A stretch of DNA of 14,619 bases from an uncultured Acetatifactor sp. (GCA_910579755.1 CAJTVB010000004.1:199184-213802); one strand, 5' to 3'. Positions 6,977-13,762 are shown, counted from the stretch's first letter. Notes: generated by a model not told the origin, from the sequence alone. Program-made: numbers and translations.

Positions 6977-6997
6977 GGCGGAAATTTCCGAAAGAAT
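6977..6997 (+). repeat. GGCGGAAA...AGAAT 21-base repeat, copy 2
   Basis: This matches 4687-4707 at 18 of 21 positions. Here the centre GGAAATTTCC (6980-6989) is a perfect 10-base palindrome; in copy 1 it is imperfect. It lies between the box pair and the FlxA-like gene, across the likely core promoter. Confidence 0.55.
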
Positions 6998-7045
6998 AAT
7001 TGAGAACACAAAAATGAACGCTGAAATCGAAAGGAGACGAAAATT

Positions 7046-7858
7046 GTGATGACTATAAACAGCGGAAATAGAGTGGTAAACAATGTGCAGTCAGTGGGCG
7101 GCAACATGAACATGCAGTCAGATTCTGTCAGTAAGAGCATCCAGGATCAGATTGTAAACGCGCAGAAACAGCTGCAGGAGCTTGGTGCGAATAAGGACAT
7201 GACACCGGAAGAAAAAATGAAGAAAAGGCAGGAAATCCAGCAGGAGATTAACAATCTTAACCAACAGCTGAGACAACACCAGATTGAGAAACGGAAGGAG
7301 CAGCAGGCTAAGGCTGCGCCGGAAAAGGAGACGAACAGTAACCAGCAAAAAGGAAATGTATCAGACCCAAAAGCAGGGCTTTCGACAGGAAAGATGCAGG
7401 CGATGATCTCCGCGGATTCTTCTATAAAGCAGGCGAAAGTGCAGGGCAGTGTCGCGGCGCAGATGGAGGGCAGGGCAGGTGTCCTCAAGGTCGAGATCAA
7501 ACTGGACAGGAGCCGGGGCGGTGATACTGCGTCAAAGGAGGCAGAGCTTGCCGAGGTGGAGCAGAAGGCGGAGGGTGCTGCCAATGCGCAGCTGGGTACA
7601 CTGGCTGAGGCAAACCAAGCCATGACGGAAGCCGAAGAAGCAGATCGGGCTGATAACAAAAAGGATAGCAAAACAGAACATACTGCTGATGACAGGCGGC
7701 AAACGGGTGAAGTATCTCAGCCTGAGTCGGAAAAGAAAGGCGTCGAGACAGACAAACAGAAGCCGGAGACAGGCGCTTCCGATAAAAATACAGCAGTGGA
7801 AAAAGCGGAGGCAGATCCGCGGGCTGTGACACAGAAACATATTGATATATGCTTATAG
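7046..7858 (+). CDS. FlxA-like coiled-coil protein
   Basis: A 270-residue hydrophilic protein. Residues about 27-90 (SKSIQDQIVNAQKQLQEL, then MTPEEKMKKRQEIQQEINNL) form the FlxA-like coiled-coil domain, rich in Gln, Lys and Glu with leucines in heptads. The rest is low-complexity and charged, probably disordered, with Ala/Glu-rich helical stretches near 155-195. There is no signal peptide or membrane segment, so it is probably cytoplasmic. It ends in KHIDICL, a tail I believe is seen in relatives, so it need not be truncated. AGGAG precedes a GTG at 7046 (9 bases) and an ATG at 7049 (12 bases); either could be used. It lies after the system 2 kinase and carries the same paired boxes as the regulator's own promoter, so it is the likely output. 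FlxA's molecular function is not established. Confidence 0.75.
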   Translation: MMTINSGNRVVNNVQSVGGNMNMQSDSVSKSIQDQIVNAQKQLQELGANKDMTPEEKMKKRQEIQQEINNLNQQLRQHQIEKRKEQQAKAAPEKETNSNQQKGNVSDPKAGLSTGKMQAMISADSSIKQAKVQGSVAAQMEGRAGVLKVEIKLDRSRGGDTASKEAELAEVEQKAEGAANAQLGTLAEANQAMTEAEEADRADNKKDSKTEHTADDRRQTGEVSQPESEKKGVETDKQKPETGASDKNTAVEKAEADPRAVTQKHIDICL

Positions 7859-8061
7859 TAGTTTCTATTCACAGCCGCATGAGAATCGGCAGACAGATTC
7901 GTCAAGCCTGCTCCCAGAGTCTCTATAGCCAGGAGCTTTTTGGAAAATTTAAGAGACTCCGGGAGCATGAGCCTCAAATTATCCAGAGAGAACCGGACAC
8001 GGAGTTTAACTTGCTCTGTCTCCAAAGAGGATAGCCATTATCAACATCAAATTGTCTGGAT
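7859..8061. other. Gap between convergent genes, no recognised content
   Basis: About 200 bases between the FlxA-like gene (plus) and the lipoprotein gene (minus). Open frames on both strands cross it (plus to 8034, minus from 8025) but none has a ribosome binding site or a family I recognise. No clear terminator hairpin with a T-run is visible for either gene. It may be a decayed fragment. Confidence 0.4.
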
Positions 8062-8553
8062 TTAGTCACCATCACTTTTGGTTATTTCTGTTAGAGACAG
8101 TTGTAGTTGGTACACATTTTCTTTACCATTTCTATCTTTCGTAGTAAGCTCAAAATGGAGAATGTTTTCCAAATTACTTGTATCATCAATTTTTATTCTC
8201 CTAATTGTGCTGTTTCCAGATATTTGTCCTAAATCACCAGATATATTGACCGTATCTCCCGTCATGTCTACCACATCATTAGAAAGAATAACATTCTTTT
8301 CGTCACCAGCCATAATGTAAAATGTGGTGGAGTATGATGTAATGTCATTGAAAAAATCACCAGTTACTTTCAAATCACCGCCAGCAAAGATTTCCTCTGT
8401 GCCATTCAAAATAATGATGCCATTTGAAATTGAAAGCTGTTCATTTTCCCCGCTAAAAGAATATACTGTCGGCTGTTCCTGTCCTGCCTTTTCACATCCA
8501 ACTAATGTCAGCATAAGTATTGCCATAAAGACCAACACTTTCGATTTTATCAC
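8062..8553 (-). CDS. Small lipoprotein of unknown function
   Basis: A 163-residue exported lipoprotein. The signal peptide has a short basic N-terminus (MIKSK), a hydrophobic core and the lipobox LVGC with the lipidated Cys at 20. The mature part is polar, beta-rich and contains TVYSFSGENEQLSISNG near its start, a segment I associate with uncharacterised small lipoproteins of Clostridia. The start is a GTG at 8553 with GGGGAGG 8 bases upstream. The frame stays open to an ATG at 8685, but that would bury the signal peptide behind 44 residues, so it is rejected. It follows the HTH gene by 106 bases on the same strand and may be transcribed from the DUF2975 promoter. Role unknown, possibly sensing or protecting the envelope. 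Confidence 0.75.
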   Translation of the reverse strand: MIKSKVLVFMAILMLTLVGCEKAGQEQPTVYSFSGENEQLSISNGIIILNGTEEIFAGGDLKVTGDFFNDITSYSTTFYIMAGDEKNVILSNDVVDMTGDTVNISGDLGQISGNSTIRRIKIDDTSNLENILHFELTTKDRNGKENVYQLQLSLTEITKSDGD

Positions 8554-8659
8554 ATTCAATACCTCCCCAATTTCCAAATTGTTAATGGGCGTTAAGCACC
8601 TCATATTCCTGCCCGACAATCCATCCAACTTTGGGATATTTTGTCTCAAAACCGCATTT

Positions 8660-8869
8660 TTAATCTTCATCTTCGACATATTCAAGAATATCCCCCGGTT
8701 GGCACTTTAGGACTTTGCAGATTGCGTCTAACGTACTGAACCGGACAGCTTTTACTTTTCCTGTTTTCAAGTAAGAGAGATTGACATTAGATATACCGAC
8801 CTGGGCTGCCAAGTCATTAAGCCGCATTTTTCTGTCCGCCAGCACCCGGTCAAGCCGAATAATAATCAT
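8660..8869 (-). CDS. YozG-type Cro/CI-family HTH regulator
   Basis: A 69-residue single-domain DNA-binding protein. The helix-turn-helix lies at about 17-37 (NDLAAQVGISNVNLSYLKTG), followed by the C-terminal pattern CKVLKCQPGDILEYVEDED typical of the YozG/YdzF-like group. Its ATG at 8869 overlaps the stop codon of the DUF2975 gene (ATGA), so translation is coupled. In Bacillus subtilis a DUF2975 protein (YoaS) is encoded beside YozG, the same partnership. The regulator probably controls its own operon, with the membrane protein influencing it; that second part is inference. Confidence 0.88.
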   Translation of the reverse strand: MIIIRLDRVLADRKMRLNDLAAQVGISNVNLSYLKTGKVKAVRFSTLDAICKVLKCQPGDILEYVEDED

Positions 8870-9490
8870 AGCGTGTGATCCACCTCGTCCTGCAAATGCA
8901 CTCCATAATGGATGATGTATGCAGCTACAATAAAAGCGATGCTGGAGATAAGCATATTAAACATAGCCTGCCCTGTAGAAATGGACATTCGACCATTAGA
9001 TATAAGGTTGATAAGCCAGCAAATCAATAGTTTGATGAATGGAACGATAACGGCCGCTGAAAATTGGAGTATCCCATAATAAAGCAGATAAGAGGAGTTT
9101 TGCTTAGTAAAAATTTCCCCTTTATTTATGTTGGAAAATACATGGCTCAGAAACCAATAAGCAAAAATCATGGGAACTATATGGACAACATATATGAGAG
9201 AAAGCCCAATATGAATTGTTAGGTCAATCTGGTCATTATCGTTTGTCCATACATGAATATCATCGCCCGTAAATACAGTCATACTGCGAGAGTGCATTGT
9301 GATTTTCCTCTGCGTAAATCGCTCGTTCAAAGGTTCCCGTTTTTGTATGCAGGAAAAAAGATTGACGCCCCATAAAGCTGAGGACGGTACATAGGACATA
9401 GAAACAGATTGCAAAATAGCAAGCAAATTTCATTAGTTGAGCGGCATGTCTTGCAAATCGCTCATTTGCGAGCTGCTGAATGAATTTCAT
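8866..9490 (-). pseudogene. DUF2975 family membrane protein, frameshifted
   Basis: Two overlapping frames make one DUF2975 protein. The first (from ATG 9490, with GAGGTG 7 bases upstream) encodes MKFIQQLANERFARHAAQLMK and a first membrane helix. The second, ending at 8866, encodes the rest, with three more hydrophobic segments and GEIFTKQNSSYL, a typical DUF2975 motif. They fit together near 9284-9292, where the minus strand reads CTCTCGCAGT: ...NHNALS joins (R)SMTVFTGDD. Either one extra base or two missing bases (one GC unit) explains the break. The restored protein would be about 207-208 residues, normal for the family, with four membrane helices. It is followed by the coupled HTH gene. 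Whether the break is real or a sequencing error is open. Confidence 0.75.
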
Positions 9491-9509
9491 AATTTATCAC
9501 CTCGGGTTT

Positions 9510-9538
9510 ATGATAGCACAGAAATTCAAAAATATCAA
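9510..9538 (-). promoter_or_regulatory. Sigma-A promoter of the DUF2975-HTH operon
   Basis: On the minus strand TTGATA (9538-9533) is followed after 17 bases by TATCAT (9515-9510). Transcription would begin near 9503, giving a leader of about 13 bases before the ATG at 9490. The box is intact although the first gene is frameshifted. It lies just downstream of the repaired stop of the anti-sigma-like gene (9603). Confidence 0.8.
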
Positions 9539-9602
9539 TAATAATTTAATGATAATCGTTAATTTATTGTTGACAGGATTTATCAGACGCAAACTTTTCA
9601 TG

Positions 9603-10256
9603 TTATGGAATGGAATTAACTGCATCAAGAATTTTTTCCGCAGAAGGTCATCCGGGGAAAATCCAATATACACATCCTTATAAGCAAAATGAAATGCTCC
9701 ATTGTCGTCCTTTGCTTCTAAATATTCTTGCAAATCCTCAAAAGAGTTAATAGGTTTATTTGTCCTTGGTTCATAGTCCATAATCAGAACAGCAAAACTT
9801 GAACCGAATAAGTTAGGGGCGGGTACGCCAACACCGCCATCATCGTTATCGGGAGCCGTTGCTATTTCATCGTTGCTGGTTGTATAAGTTACTCGAAGTA
9901 AGTGATATTTTGTTCCGTTTTTTATAGTTGTTTCATATAGACTGGCCTTGCCAAAATGATAGCCATCGGGTAAATCAGTGGGCAAATGATTTCCTAATCC
10001 CGGTATCCCGTAGGCGGTACTCTCGTCAATGTTTTCTATTGTCGCATCTTCAACATCCCGAACATCCTCAGTGGCCGGATATACAGCCATACTTTCAATT
10101 ATCGGATCAGCACCCTCTGGATGTCCCCCCGGAATAGCAACACCGCCGCCAGGAATATCCGGGCCGCCGCTCGGCTCCCATTCCACTCTTTCTAATCGGG
10201 TCAAAATACCAATACCTGCAAATGAAAACCCGGCGCTCCATAGAGAAAACCGAACA
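9603..10256 (-). pseudogene. Extracytoplasmic part of a probable anti-sigma-like protein, truncated and frameshifted
   Basis: A minus-strand frame encodes, from about 10256, a hydrophobic segment (SLWSAGFSFAGIGILTRL), a Gly/Pro-rich stretch and a secreted domain with YGIPGLGNHLPTDLPDGYHF, then DYEPRTNKPINSFEDLQEYL and YKDVYIGFSPDDL. One helix followed by a LolA-like outer domain resembles anti-sigma factors of ECF operons (DUF4367-like); this assignment is tentative. The cytoplasmic N-terminus is missing: upstream of 10256 the frame reads through antisense IS21 sequence. At the other end, the minus strand near 9643-9648 lacks one base: restoring it gives DDLSAEKILDAVNSIP and a stop at 9605-9603. 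Uncorrected, the frame runs on through the DUF2975 promoter to 9497, which cannot be natural. No sigma factor gene is nearby. Confidence 0.55.
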
Positions 10257-10259
10257 AAT

Positions 10260-10442
10260 ATGGAGGAAGTCTGCAGGACAGCCCTCTCATACACGCAGAG
10301 CCCAAGCTGCAAGAGCATCTGCGACATACTGGCGGCTTCCCAAAAGGATGATCCTGATGCACCAGATAGCAATGATGCCACCCGCAACAACAGCCACGGC
10401 ATTACAGGAGGTGCCGGTTACTATAGGAGGACAGGTTCATGA
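10260..10442 (+). pseudogene. istA: istA transposase, C-terminal fragment
   Basis: About 60 residues, beginning at MEEVCRTALSYTQS and running through SICDILAASQKDD to HGITGGAGYYRRTGS. This is the C-terminal tail of IS21-type IstA transposases; the HGITRGAxYY ending is recognisable. The N-terminal HTH and the DDE catalytic core are missing, so it is inactive. The stop overlaps the istB start by four bases. Confidence 0.7.
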
Positions 10443-10595
10443 CAACTCAGGCAACAATCGATAAACTTTTGGAAATGAGGCTTACTGCCATGGCAGATGC
10501 CTTCCGGGCGAAAACTCAACAAGGCACTGACCCACAGACTGGAGGAGTGCGGGTACATCGCCGATTGCCATAATATCTTTATCACCGGAGGTAAC
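10439..10595 (+). pseudogene. istB: istB helper ATPase, N-terminal fragment with internal deletion
   Basis: The ATG at 10439 starts MTTQATIDKLLEMRLTAMAD and AFRAKTQ, the usual IstB N-terminus. The frame then stops at 10571-10573. From 10521 another frame reads KALTHRLEECGYIADCHNIF and ITG, a segment that lies in intact IstB just before the Walker A loop (GATGxGKS/T). So about 60 residues are lost between the pieces. The Walker A motif itself is absent: sequence diverges after ITGG. Inactive. Confidence 0.7.
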
Positions 10596-10604
10596 CGTAT
10601 AATA

Positions 10605-10661
10605 GGACTAAGTCAAATAACTTTCGGAAAGCAGAGAGTCCAAAAGACTTAGTCCTTTTTT
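10605..10661 (+). terminator. Intrinsic terminator-like hairpin after the IS21 remnant
   Basis: GGACTAAGTC (10605-10614) pairs perfectly with GACTTAGTCC (10646-10655), followed by TTTTTT (10656-10661). The 31-base interior contains a smaller CTTTC/GAAAG hairpin. There is no complete gene directly upstream, so it may end a leader transcript or be a relic of the lost gene. Confidence 0.75.
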
Positions 10662-10774
10662 AATAATACCGGTGTTGAAAAGCATGGGCCCGTACAAATC
10701 TACATCTAACATTATGCCAATTAATGCTTACCAGTCTAAGGGTGAGTGAATTTTCGCTAAAGTGTAGTTATATA

Positions 10775-10780
10775 TATAAT
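10775..10780 (+). promoter_or_regulatory. Candidate -10 box before the HTH gene
   Basis: A perfect TATAAT in an alternating TA stretch, 46 bases before the ATG at 10826. The -35 region (TTTCGC near 10752) is poor. The 114 bases before it (10661-10774) hold nothing else I recognise. Confidence 0.35.
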
Positions 10781-10825
10781 GAGTTGCATTGTGCCTAAAG
10801 GAGATAATAAAGGTAATGAAAAGGT

Positions 10826-11076
10826 ATGATAGAAGGTTATATTACTGTAAAGGAGGCTGCAGAAAATGGAATCTGCATGTTAGGTCTGTGCAGTTAATGT
10901 GCTCAGAAGGGCGACTCCCAGGAATAGTTAAATTTGGCAGAGCATGGGCAATTCCAAGCGATGCGGAACCACCAGAAGATGGTAGAGTGACTTCGGGTAA
11001 GTACAAAAATTGTAGAAAAAGTAAATGGTATTTTCAAAGTTTATTCAGAATAAAAGTGCATATGATAAGCATATGA
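10826..11076 (+). pseudogene. Small MerR/excisionase-like HTH protein, frameshifted
   Basis: The ATG at 10826 begins MIEGYITVKEAAE, the standard start of a family of small HTH proteins with a MerR-like fold. The frame is then lost: four A's (10863-10866) are followed by TGG. One more A gives EAAEKWNLHVRSVQLMCSEG and continues to GRLPGIVKFGRAWAIPSDAE and the end GRVTSGKYKN, all expected for the family. The frame finally stops at 11076, although relatives usually end soon after GKYKN plus a few Lys; the A5 run near 11015 may hide a second shift that would create such a stop. Relatives act as small DNA-binding regulators, often near toxin-antitoxin or mobile genes. As written no full product is made. 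Confidence 0.65.
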
Positions 11077-11309
11077 AAGTGAACCGGGAACATATGCCTT
11101 TTAGTGTCCCTCTGGTGGAAGATGTTATTTTTGCATGGGGAACCAATACTATTAAACACAAAACAGGTAAGCAGTATAATGAAGCTAAAAATGATGTAAA
11201 GAGAATATGTAAGAATAAGAATTGGAAAATGGTCGAAGGTGGTATGAAAGAACTACTGCATGGTCAGAGATGGAGTAATACATCAAAATTTATAGACTAT
11301 AAAGAATAG
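11025..11309 (+). CDS. Hypothetical protein of about 94 residues
   Basis: An open frame with protein-like composition, rich in Lys and Asn, containing VPLVEDVIFAWGTNTIKH and ICKNKNWKMVEGGMKELLHG. I do not recognise a family. No ribosome binding site precedes the ATG at 11025 or the later ATG at 11074, so the start is uncertain. It overlaps the tail of the frameshifted HTH gene and ends just before a good terminator. It could be a separate small gene or a displaced 3' part of a longer damaged gene. Confidence 0.35.
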   Translation: MVFSKFIQNKSAYDKHMKVNREHMPFSVPLVEDVIFAWGTNTIKHKTGKQYNEAKNDVKRICKNKNWKMVEGGMKELLHGQRWSNTSKFIDYKE

Positions 11310-11312
11310 AAG

Positions 11313-11349
11313 AATGCAGCCCCTTTTTAATAGAGGGACTGCATTTTTT
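11313..11349 (+). terminator. Intrinsic terminator between convergent genes
   Basis: AATGCAG-C-CCC (11313-11323) pairs with GGG-A-CTGCATT (11335-11345), followed by a T-run to 11349. It ends the plus-strand 11025 transcript. The stem overlaps the last codons of the WYL gene and may also slow transcription on the minus strand, where the tail is less T-rich. Confidence 0.8.
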
Positions 11350-12307
11350 GAATTTCTTTTTTCATTTCTTCCACAAATTCAGAGGGAGCGATGACCTTTA
11401 CCCAAGCTCCCTGGCTTAACAAGAACATCTTAATGCCAGCACCAAAGACTTCTGCTTCAATGATGTATGTTCCGTCTTGTCGATCAACGATTTTGGCTGT
11501 CGGTATTTTATCTAAGATTGCTTGTACAGATGGACCAGTAAACTCAAAACGAATTCTTCTTTCTGGTCCTGGCCACATGAATTGGCTTTTTTGGCGAAGC
11601 ATACCTTCGTCTATAGATTGCTCTCTAGTAATTGAAAAATTCTCTCTATGAATGGTCATATCAACAATTCTATCTACCCTGAAGTAAATTGGCACAGTCG
11701 AATCTTTGCTATCAGATACATAAGCTATCAAATAGAAGTAATATTCGCTGAACATAATGGAAACAGGTTTAATTTTTCTTTTTACCTGTTTACGATCCAT
11801 TCTGTTGTATGTGATAGTGATAAGACTCTTATTTTCTATGCAATCAGTAAGTTTCCAAATATTATCAATGACACTTTGGCAATCACATCCGATTTCATTA
11901 TAGTGGTAAAGCTCCTTCCTAATAAGATTTTCTAACTTTTCACGATCTGCAACGGTAGTGTTGTTTTTTAATTTTTTTATAATTTCAAGTAAATCCTGGT
12001 TGTTAAATGCACGGCTGCCTATAAGAACTTTTGTGATAGATAGAAGTTCCTTGTTTGAAAGGAAATTATCCATTTTTAATGTATAGCAGTGGTTGGAACT
12101 GGAATATTCGAGCTCTGCATTCTCAAAAAGCTCTCTGTGTTCAGCCAGAAAATTTTTTAGAGAGTTAATGTCTCTAGTAATACTTCTTGCGGATACATTA
12201 TATTCGTATGATAGTTGCTGTGCAGATAGGGATTCGCCTTTCATTGCTCGAAAGAAAAGTTCCATAACACGATCTGTTTTTATACTTTTTTCATTATCTT
12301 GGTACAT
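11327..12307 (-). CDS. WYL-domain transcriptional regulator
   Basis: A 326-residue cytoplasmic regulator. The N-terminal HTH (about 8-60) contains SAQQLSYEYNVSARSITRDI, a DeoR-like winged helix. The central WYL domain (about 150-215) contains ITITYNRMDRKQVKRKIKP and FSEYYFYLIAYV, with the ligand-binding aromatic patch, then FRVDRI. The C-terminal WCX part (about 245-326) ends VKVIAPSEFVEEMKKEI. WYL proteins bind nucleic acid or nucleotide ligands and repress or activate defence, DNA-repair or stress genes. The ATG at 12307 has AAGG 8 bases upstream; a GTG at 12316 lies too close to that site. The gene is divergent from the small ORF and SHOCT gene across 185 bases, so it probably controls them. 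It ends inside a terminator. Confidence 0.9.
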   Translation of the reverse strand: MYQDNEKSIKTDRVMELFFRAMKGESLSAQQLSYEYNVSARSITRDINSLKNFLAEHRELFENAELEYSSSNHCYTLKMDNFLSNKELLSITKVLIGSRAFNNQDLLEIIKKLKNNTTVADREKLENLIRKELYHYNEIGCDCQSVIDNIWKLTDCIENKSLITITYNRMDRKQVKRKIKPVSIMFSEYYFYLIAYVSDSKDSTVPIYFRVDRIVDMTIHRENFSITREQSIDEGMLRQKSQFMWPGPERRIRFEFTGPSVQAILDKIPTAKIVDRQDGTYIIEAEVFGAGIKMFLLSQGAWVKVIAPSEFVEEMKKEIQKMQSLY

Positions 12308-12492
12308 AATAATCACCTTATCCCTTCACTTATTTATATCGACATAATTAGAATACACGTTTAATAAGACAATTACTGGCATAGTAAATCATAATAGAAG
12401 AAAGAATTTTTGAAAATAAATTTTTACTCTGACATGATGTGTCCGTTAGAAGTGATATTCTCAAGTTAAGCTAAATGAAAGGAGATAATGCA
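12308..12492. promoter_or_regulatory. Divergent control region, WYL regulator and SHOCT operon
   Basis: AT-rich gap of 185 bases. On the minus strand TTGTCT, 17 bases, AATTAT is a weak promoter for the WYL gene. On the plus strand CTGACA (near 12430) with GATATT about 19 bases later is a weak promoter for the 12493 gene. No clear operator palindrome is visible. Confidence 0.35.
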
Positions 12493-12776
12493 ATGAGCAA
12501 TTCAAATGTTATAGGTAGCCTGGCATTAATTAATGGTATTTTGAGTGGCGGCGCTGATTGTGCTCTAAAGGCAGGTTATTTACAAACAATAGTTTCGGAG
12601 GTAAGGCTGATTACGATGAAACAGACACAATAATTGAGCATGATAATACCACTACAAGTATTTCTCTTGGTCAAGACGCAGAGGATGAGAAATATCCACG
12701 TCATGTGTATTGCTTTATTGTGGACATTTTAGATTATGAAGAATCTGATGCTCTTGATATTGATAGCAAAGAGTAG
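12493..12776 (+). pseudogene. Small acidic protein of unknown function, probably frameshifted
   Basis: AAAGGAG stands 8 bases before the ATG at 12493, which begins MSNSNVIGSLALINGILSGG. As written this frame stops at 12633 after 46 residues, with an unconvincing tail. A second frame, open from about 12558 to 12776, encodes a better acidic sequence (DYDETDTIIEHDNTTTS, then VYCFIVDILDYEESDALDID) that ends 12 bases before the SHOCT gene. Supplying one base near 12553-12560 joins them into about 94 residues. I do not recognise the family. Alternatively the 46-residue product is real and the second frame is chance, but the stop placement immediately before the next ribosome site argues for a single gene. 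It is divergent from the WYL regulator and in operon with the SHOCT gene. Confidence 0.45.
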
Positions 12777-12788
12777 AAAGGAGCCTTT

Positions 12789-13520
12789 ATGGGATTATTT
12801 GATAAGATTAAGGATACGGCCAATCAGGCAAAGGATACAGCTGCAAAATTTGCTGACGAGAAAGGGATAAGTGAGAAGGTCGCCAGTGCAGCAAGTTCAC
12901 TGAAGAAAGCATACGATGATACAGCAGCTTCAATGAAAGCACATAAGGAAGAATCCGCAGAGTTAAAGAAGCCACTGGAAGGAGCCATTGCAAGATATGA
13001 ATTTACATATCAGGGCGGACTGGAAGATATTCCTAAACCAAAGTCTGGTGCTTGGGGAATGAATATCATGCCGGATATGTTTGCTTTTAGGGTAACCATA
13101 ACAACAAAGGATTGGCTATATGATCTCGATATCCCTTATGATGATATTTCAGATATTAGAATTGAAAAACGAACTATTTCAAATGCAGAAATGTGGTTGG
13201 GAGCTGGTAACGATGCAAATCAGCAGCAGGAAAATGTAGTCGTAATAGAATACACAGACAAAGAGCAGAAAAAACAGACGTTACGTGTTGAAATGTTGAC
13301 TGGAACGACAATATATAATCAGGCAGCTAAGTGTAAAGAACTAATGGCACTGTTACGTAGAGAGAATATTTTAGAAAGACTCCAAAAAGGAAATACACCG
13401 TCTTCTTCAGGAGATGACGTATTGGCTCAAATTGAAAAACTATCAAAGCTTAGGGATGCTGGTGTGCTTTCAGAAAAAGAGTTTACAGCAAAGAAAGCAG
13501 ACCTTTTAGCAAAGTTATAA
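12789..13520 (+). CDS. SHOCT-domain protein
   Basis: A 243-residue soluble protein. Residues 1-60 are an Ala/Lys-rich amphipathic helical region (MGLFDKIKDTANQAKDTAAK). The middle (about 65-190) is mixed alpha/beta with WGMNIMPDMFAFRVTITTKD and LDIPYDDISDIRIEKRTI, resembling GRAM/PH-like modules in similar proteins. A polar linker leads to the C-terminal SHOCT domain (about 210-243: IEKLSKLRDAGVLSEKEFTA, KKADLLAKL), a short helical hairpin thought to mediate oligomerisation. AAAGGAG lies 5 bases before the ATG. It follows the small acidic ORF and ends at a terminator at 13588-13624. Divergence from a WYL regulator suggests stress-linked control. No enzymatic motif is visible. Confidence 0.8.
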   Translation: MGLFDKIKDTANQAKDTAAKFADEKGISEKVASAASSLKKAYDDTAASMKAHKEESAELKKPLEGAIARYEFTYQGGLEDIPKPKSGAWGMNIMPDMFAFRVTITTKDWLYDLDIPYDDISDIRIEKRTISNAEMWLGAGNDANQQQENVVVIEYTDKEQKKQTLRVEMLTGTTIYNQAAKCKELMALLRRENILERLQKGNTPSSSGDDVLAQIEKLSKLRDAGVLSEKEFTAKKADLLAKL

Positions 13521-13587
13521 CTTTAGTCTCAGAATATTTTCTGTAATAAAATCACTTAAAAACCGGAAAATTGCATATTTGGGAACC

Positions 13588-13624
13588 AAGACCTTTAGAG
13601 GAACAAATTCTGGAGGTCTTTTTT
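13588..13624 (+). terminator. Intrinsic terminator of the SHOCT operon
   Basis: AAGACCT (13588-13594) pairs with AGGTCTT (13614-13620); inside, AGA pairs with TCT after a small internal loop. A run of six T's ends at 13624. It lies 68 bases after the SHOCT stop. Confidence 0.85.
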
Positions 13625-13639
13625 AAGGGGATTGAAGAA

Positions 13640-13762
13640 ATGAAAGCGGCTGATATCGGAACCGTGGATCCTGAAAGCCTGGGGGATGCTACCGGGATTG
13701 TCATCAGCTCTGATGGTATTTCTCTTAAAGATCGCTTTGAACAGTTTGCCAGGACATTGTAA
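13640..13762 (+). pseudogene. DUF6870-like mobile-element protein, truncated
   Basis: From an ATG at 13640 (AAGGGG 9 bases upstream) the frame encodes 40 residues: KAADIGTVDPESLGD, then SLKDRFEQFARTL, and stops. The pattern of a conserved D-x-x-TVDPxxL-x-D followed by a helix ending in RTL/QIRNPY resembles small proteins I know as DUF6870, common in integrative elements of gut Firmicutes. Those are roughly twice as long; here the expected NPY-containing second half is missing and the next 100 bases have stops in every frame. Probably a broken gene of the same element as the relaxase relic. Assignment is tentative. Confidence 0.4.

Larger units (their letters stand above)
10257..10600 (+). mobile_element. 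IS21-family insertion sequence remnant
   Basis: This block contains the end of istA and the start of istB with the ATGA overlap typical of IS21-family elements. The rest of both genes is absent. No terminal inverted repeats or target duplication are visible. It interrupts the N-terminus of the anti-sigma-like gene on the opposite strand, so insertion followed by deletion is the likely history. Confidence 0.7.

Noticed and set aside
7147..7840. Several antisense frames over the FlxA-like gene
   Set aside because: They mirror its Ala/Glu/Gln-rich codons, have no ribosome sites and show no recognisable domains.
8554..8685. Longer N-terminus for the lipoprotein
   Set aside because: It would place 44 polar residues before the signal peptide; a GTG with GGGGAGG at 8553 fits a lipoprotein.
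9497..10402. A single 301-residue novel minus-strand protein
   Set aside because: Its first third is antisense istA and its tail reads through the DUF2975 promoter; only 9603-10256 looks like genuine coding sequence.
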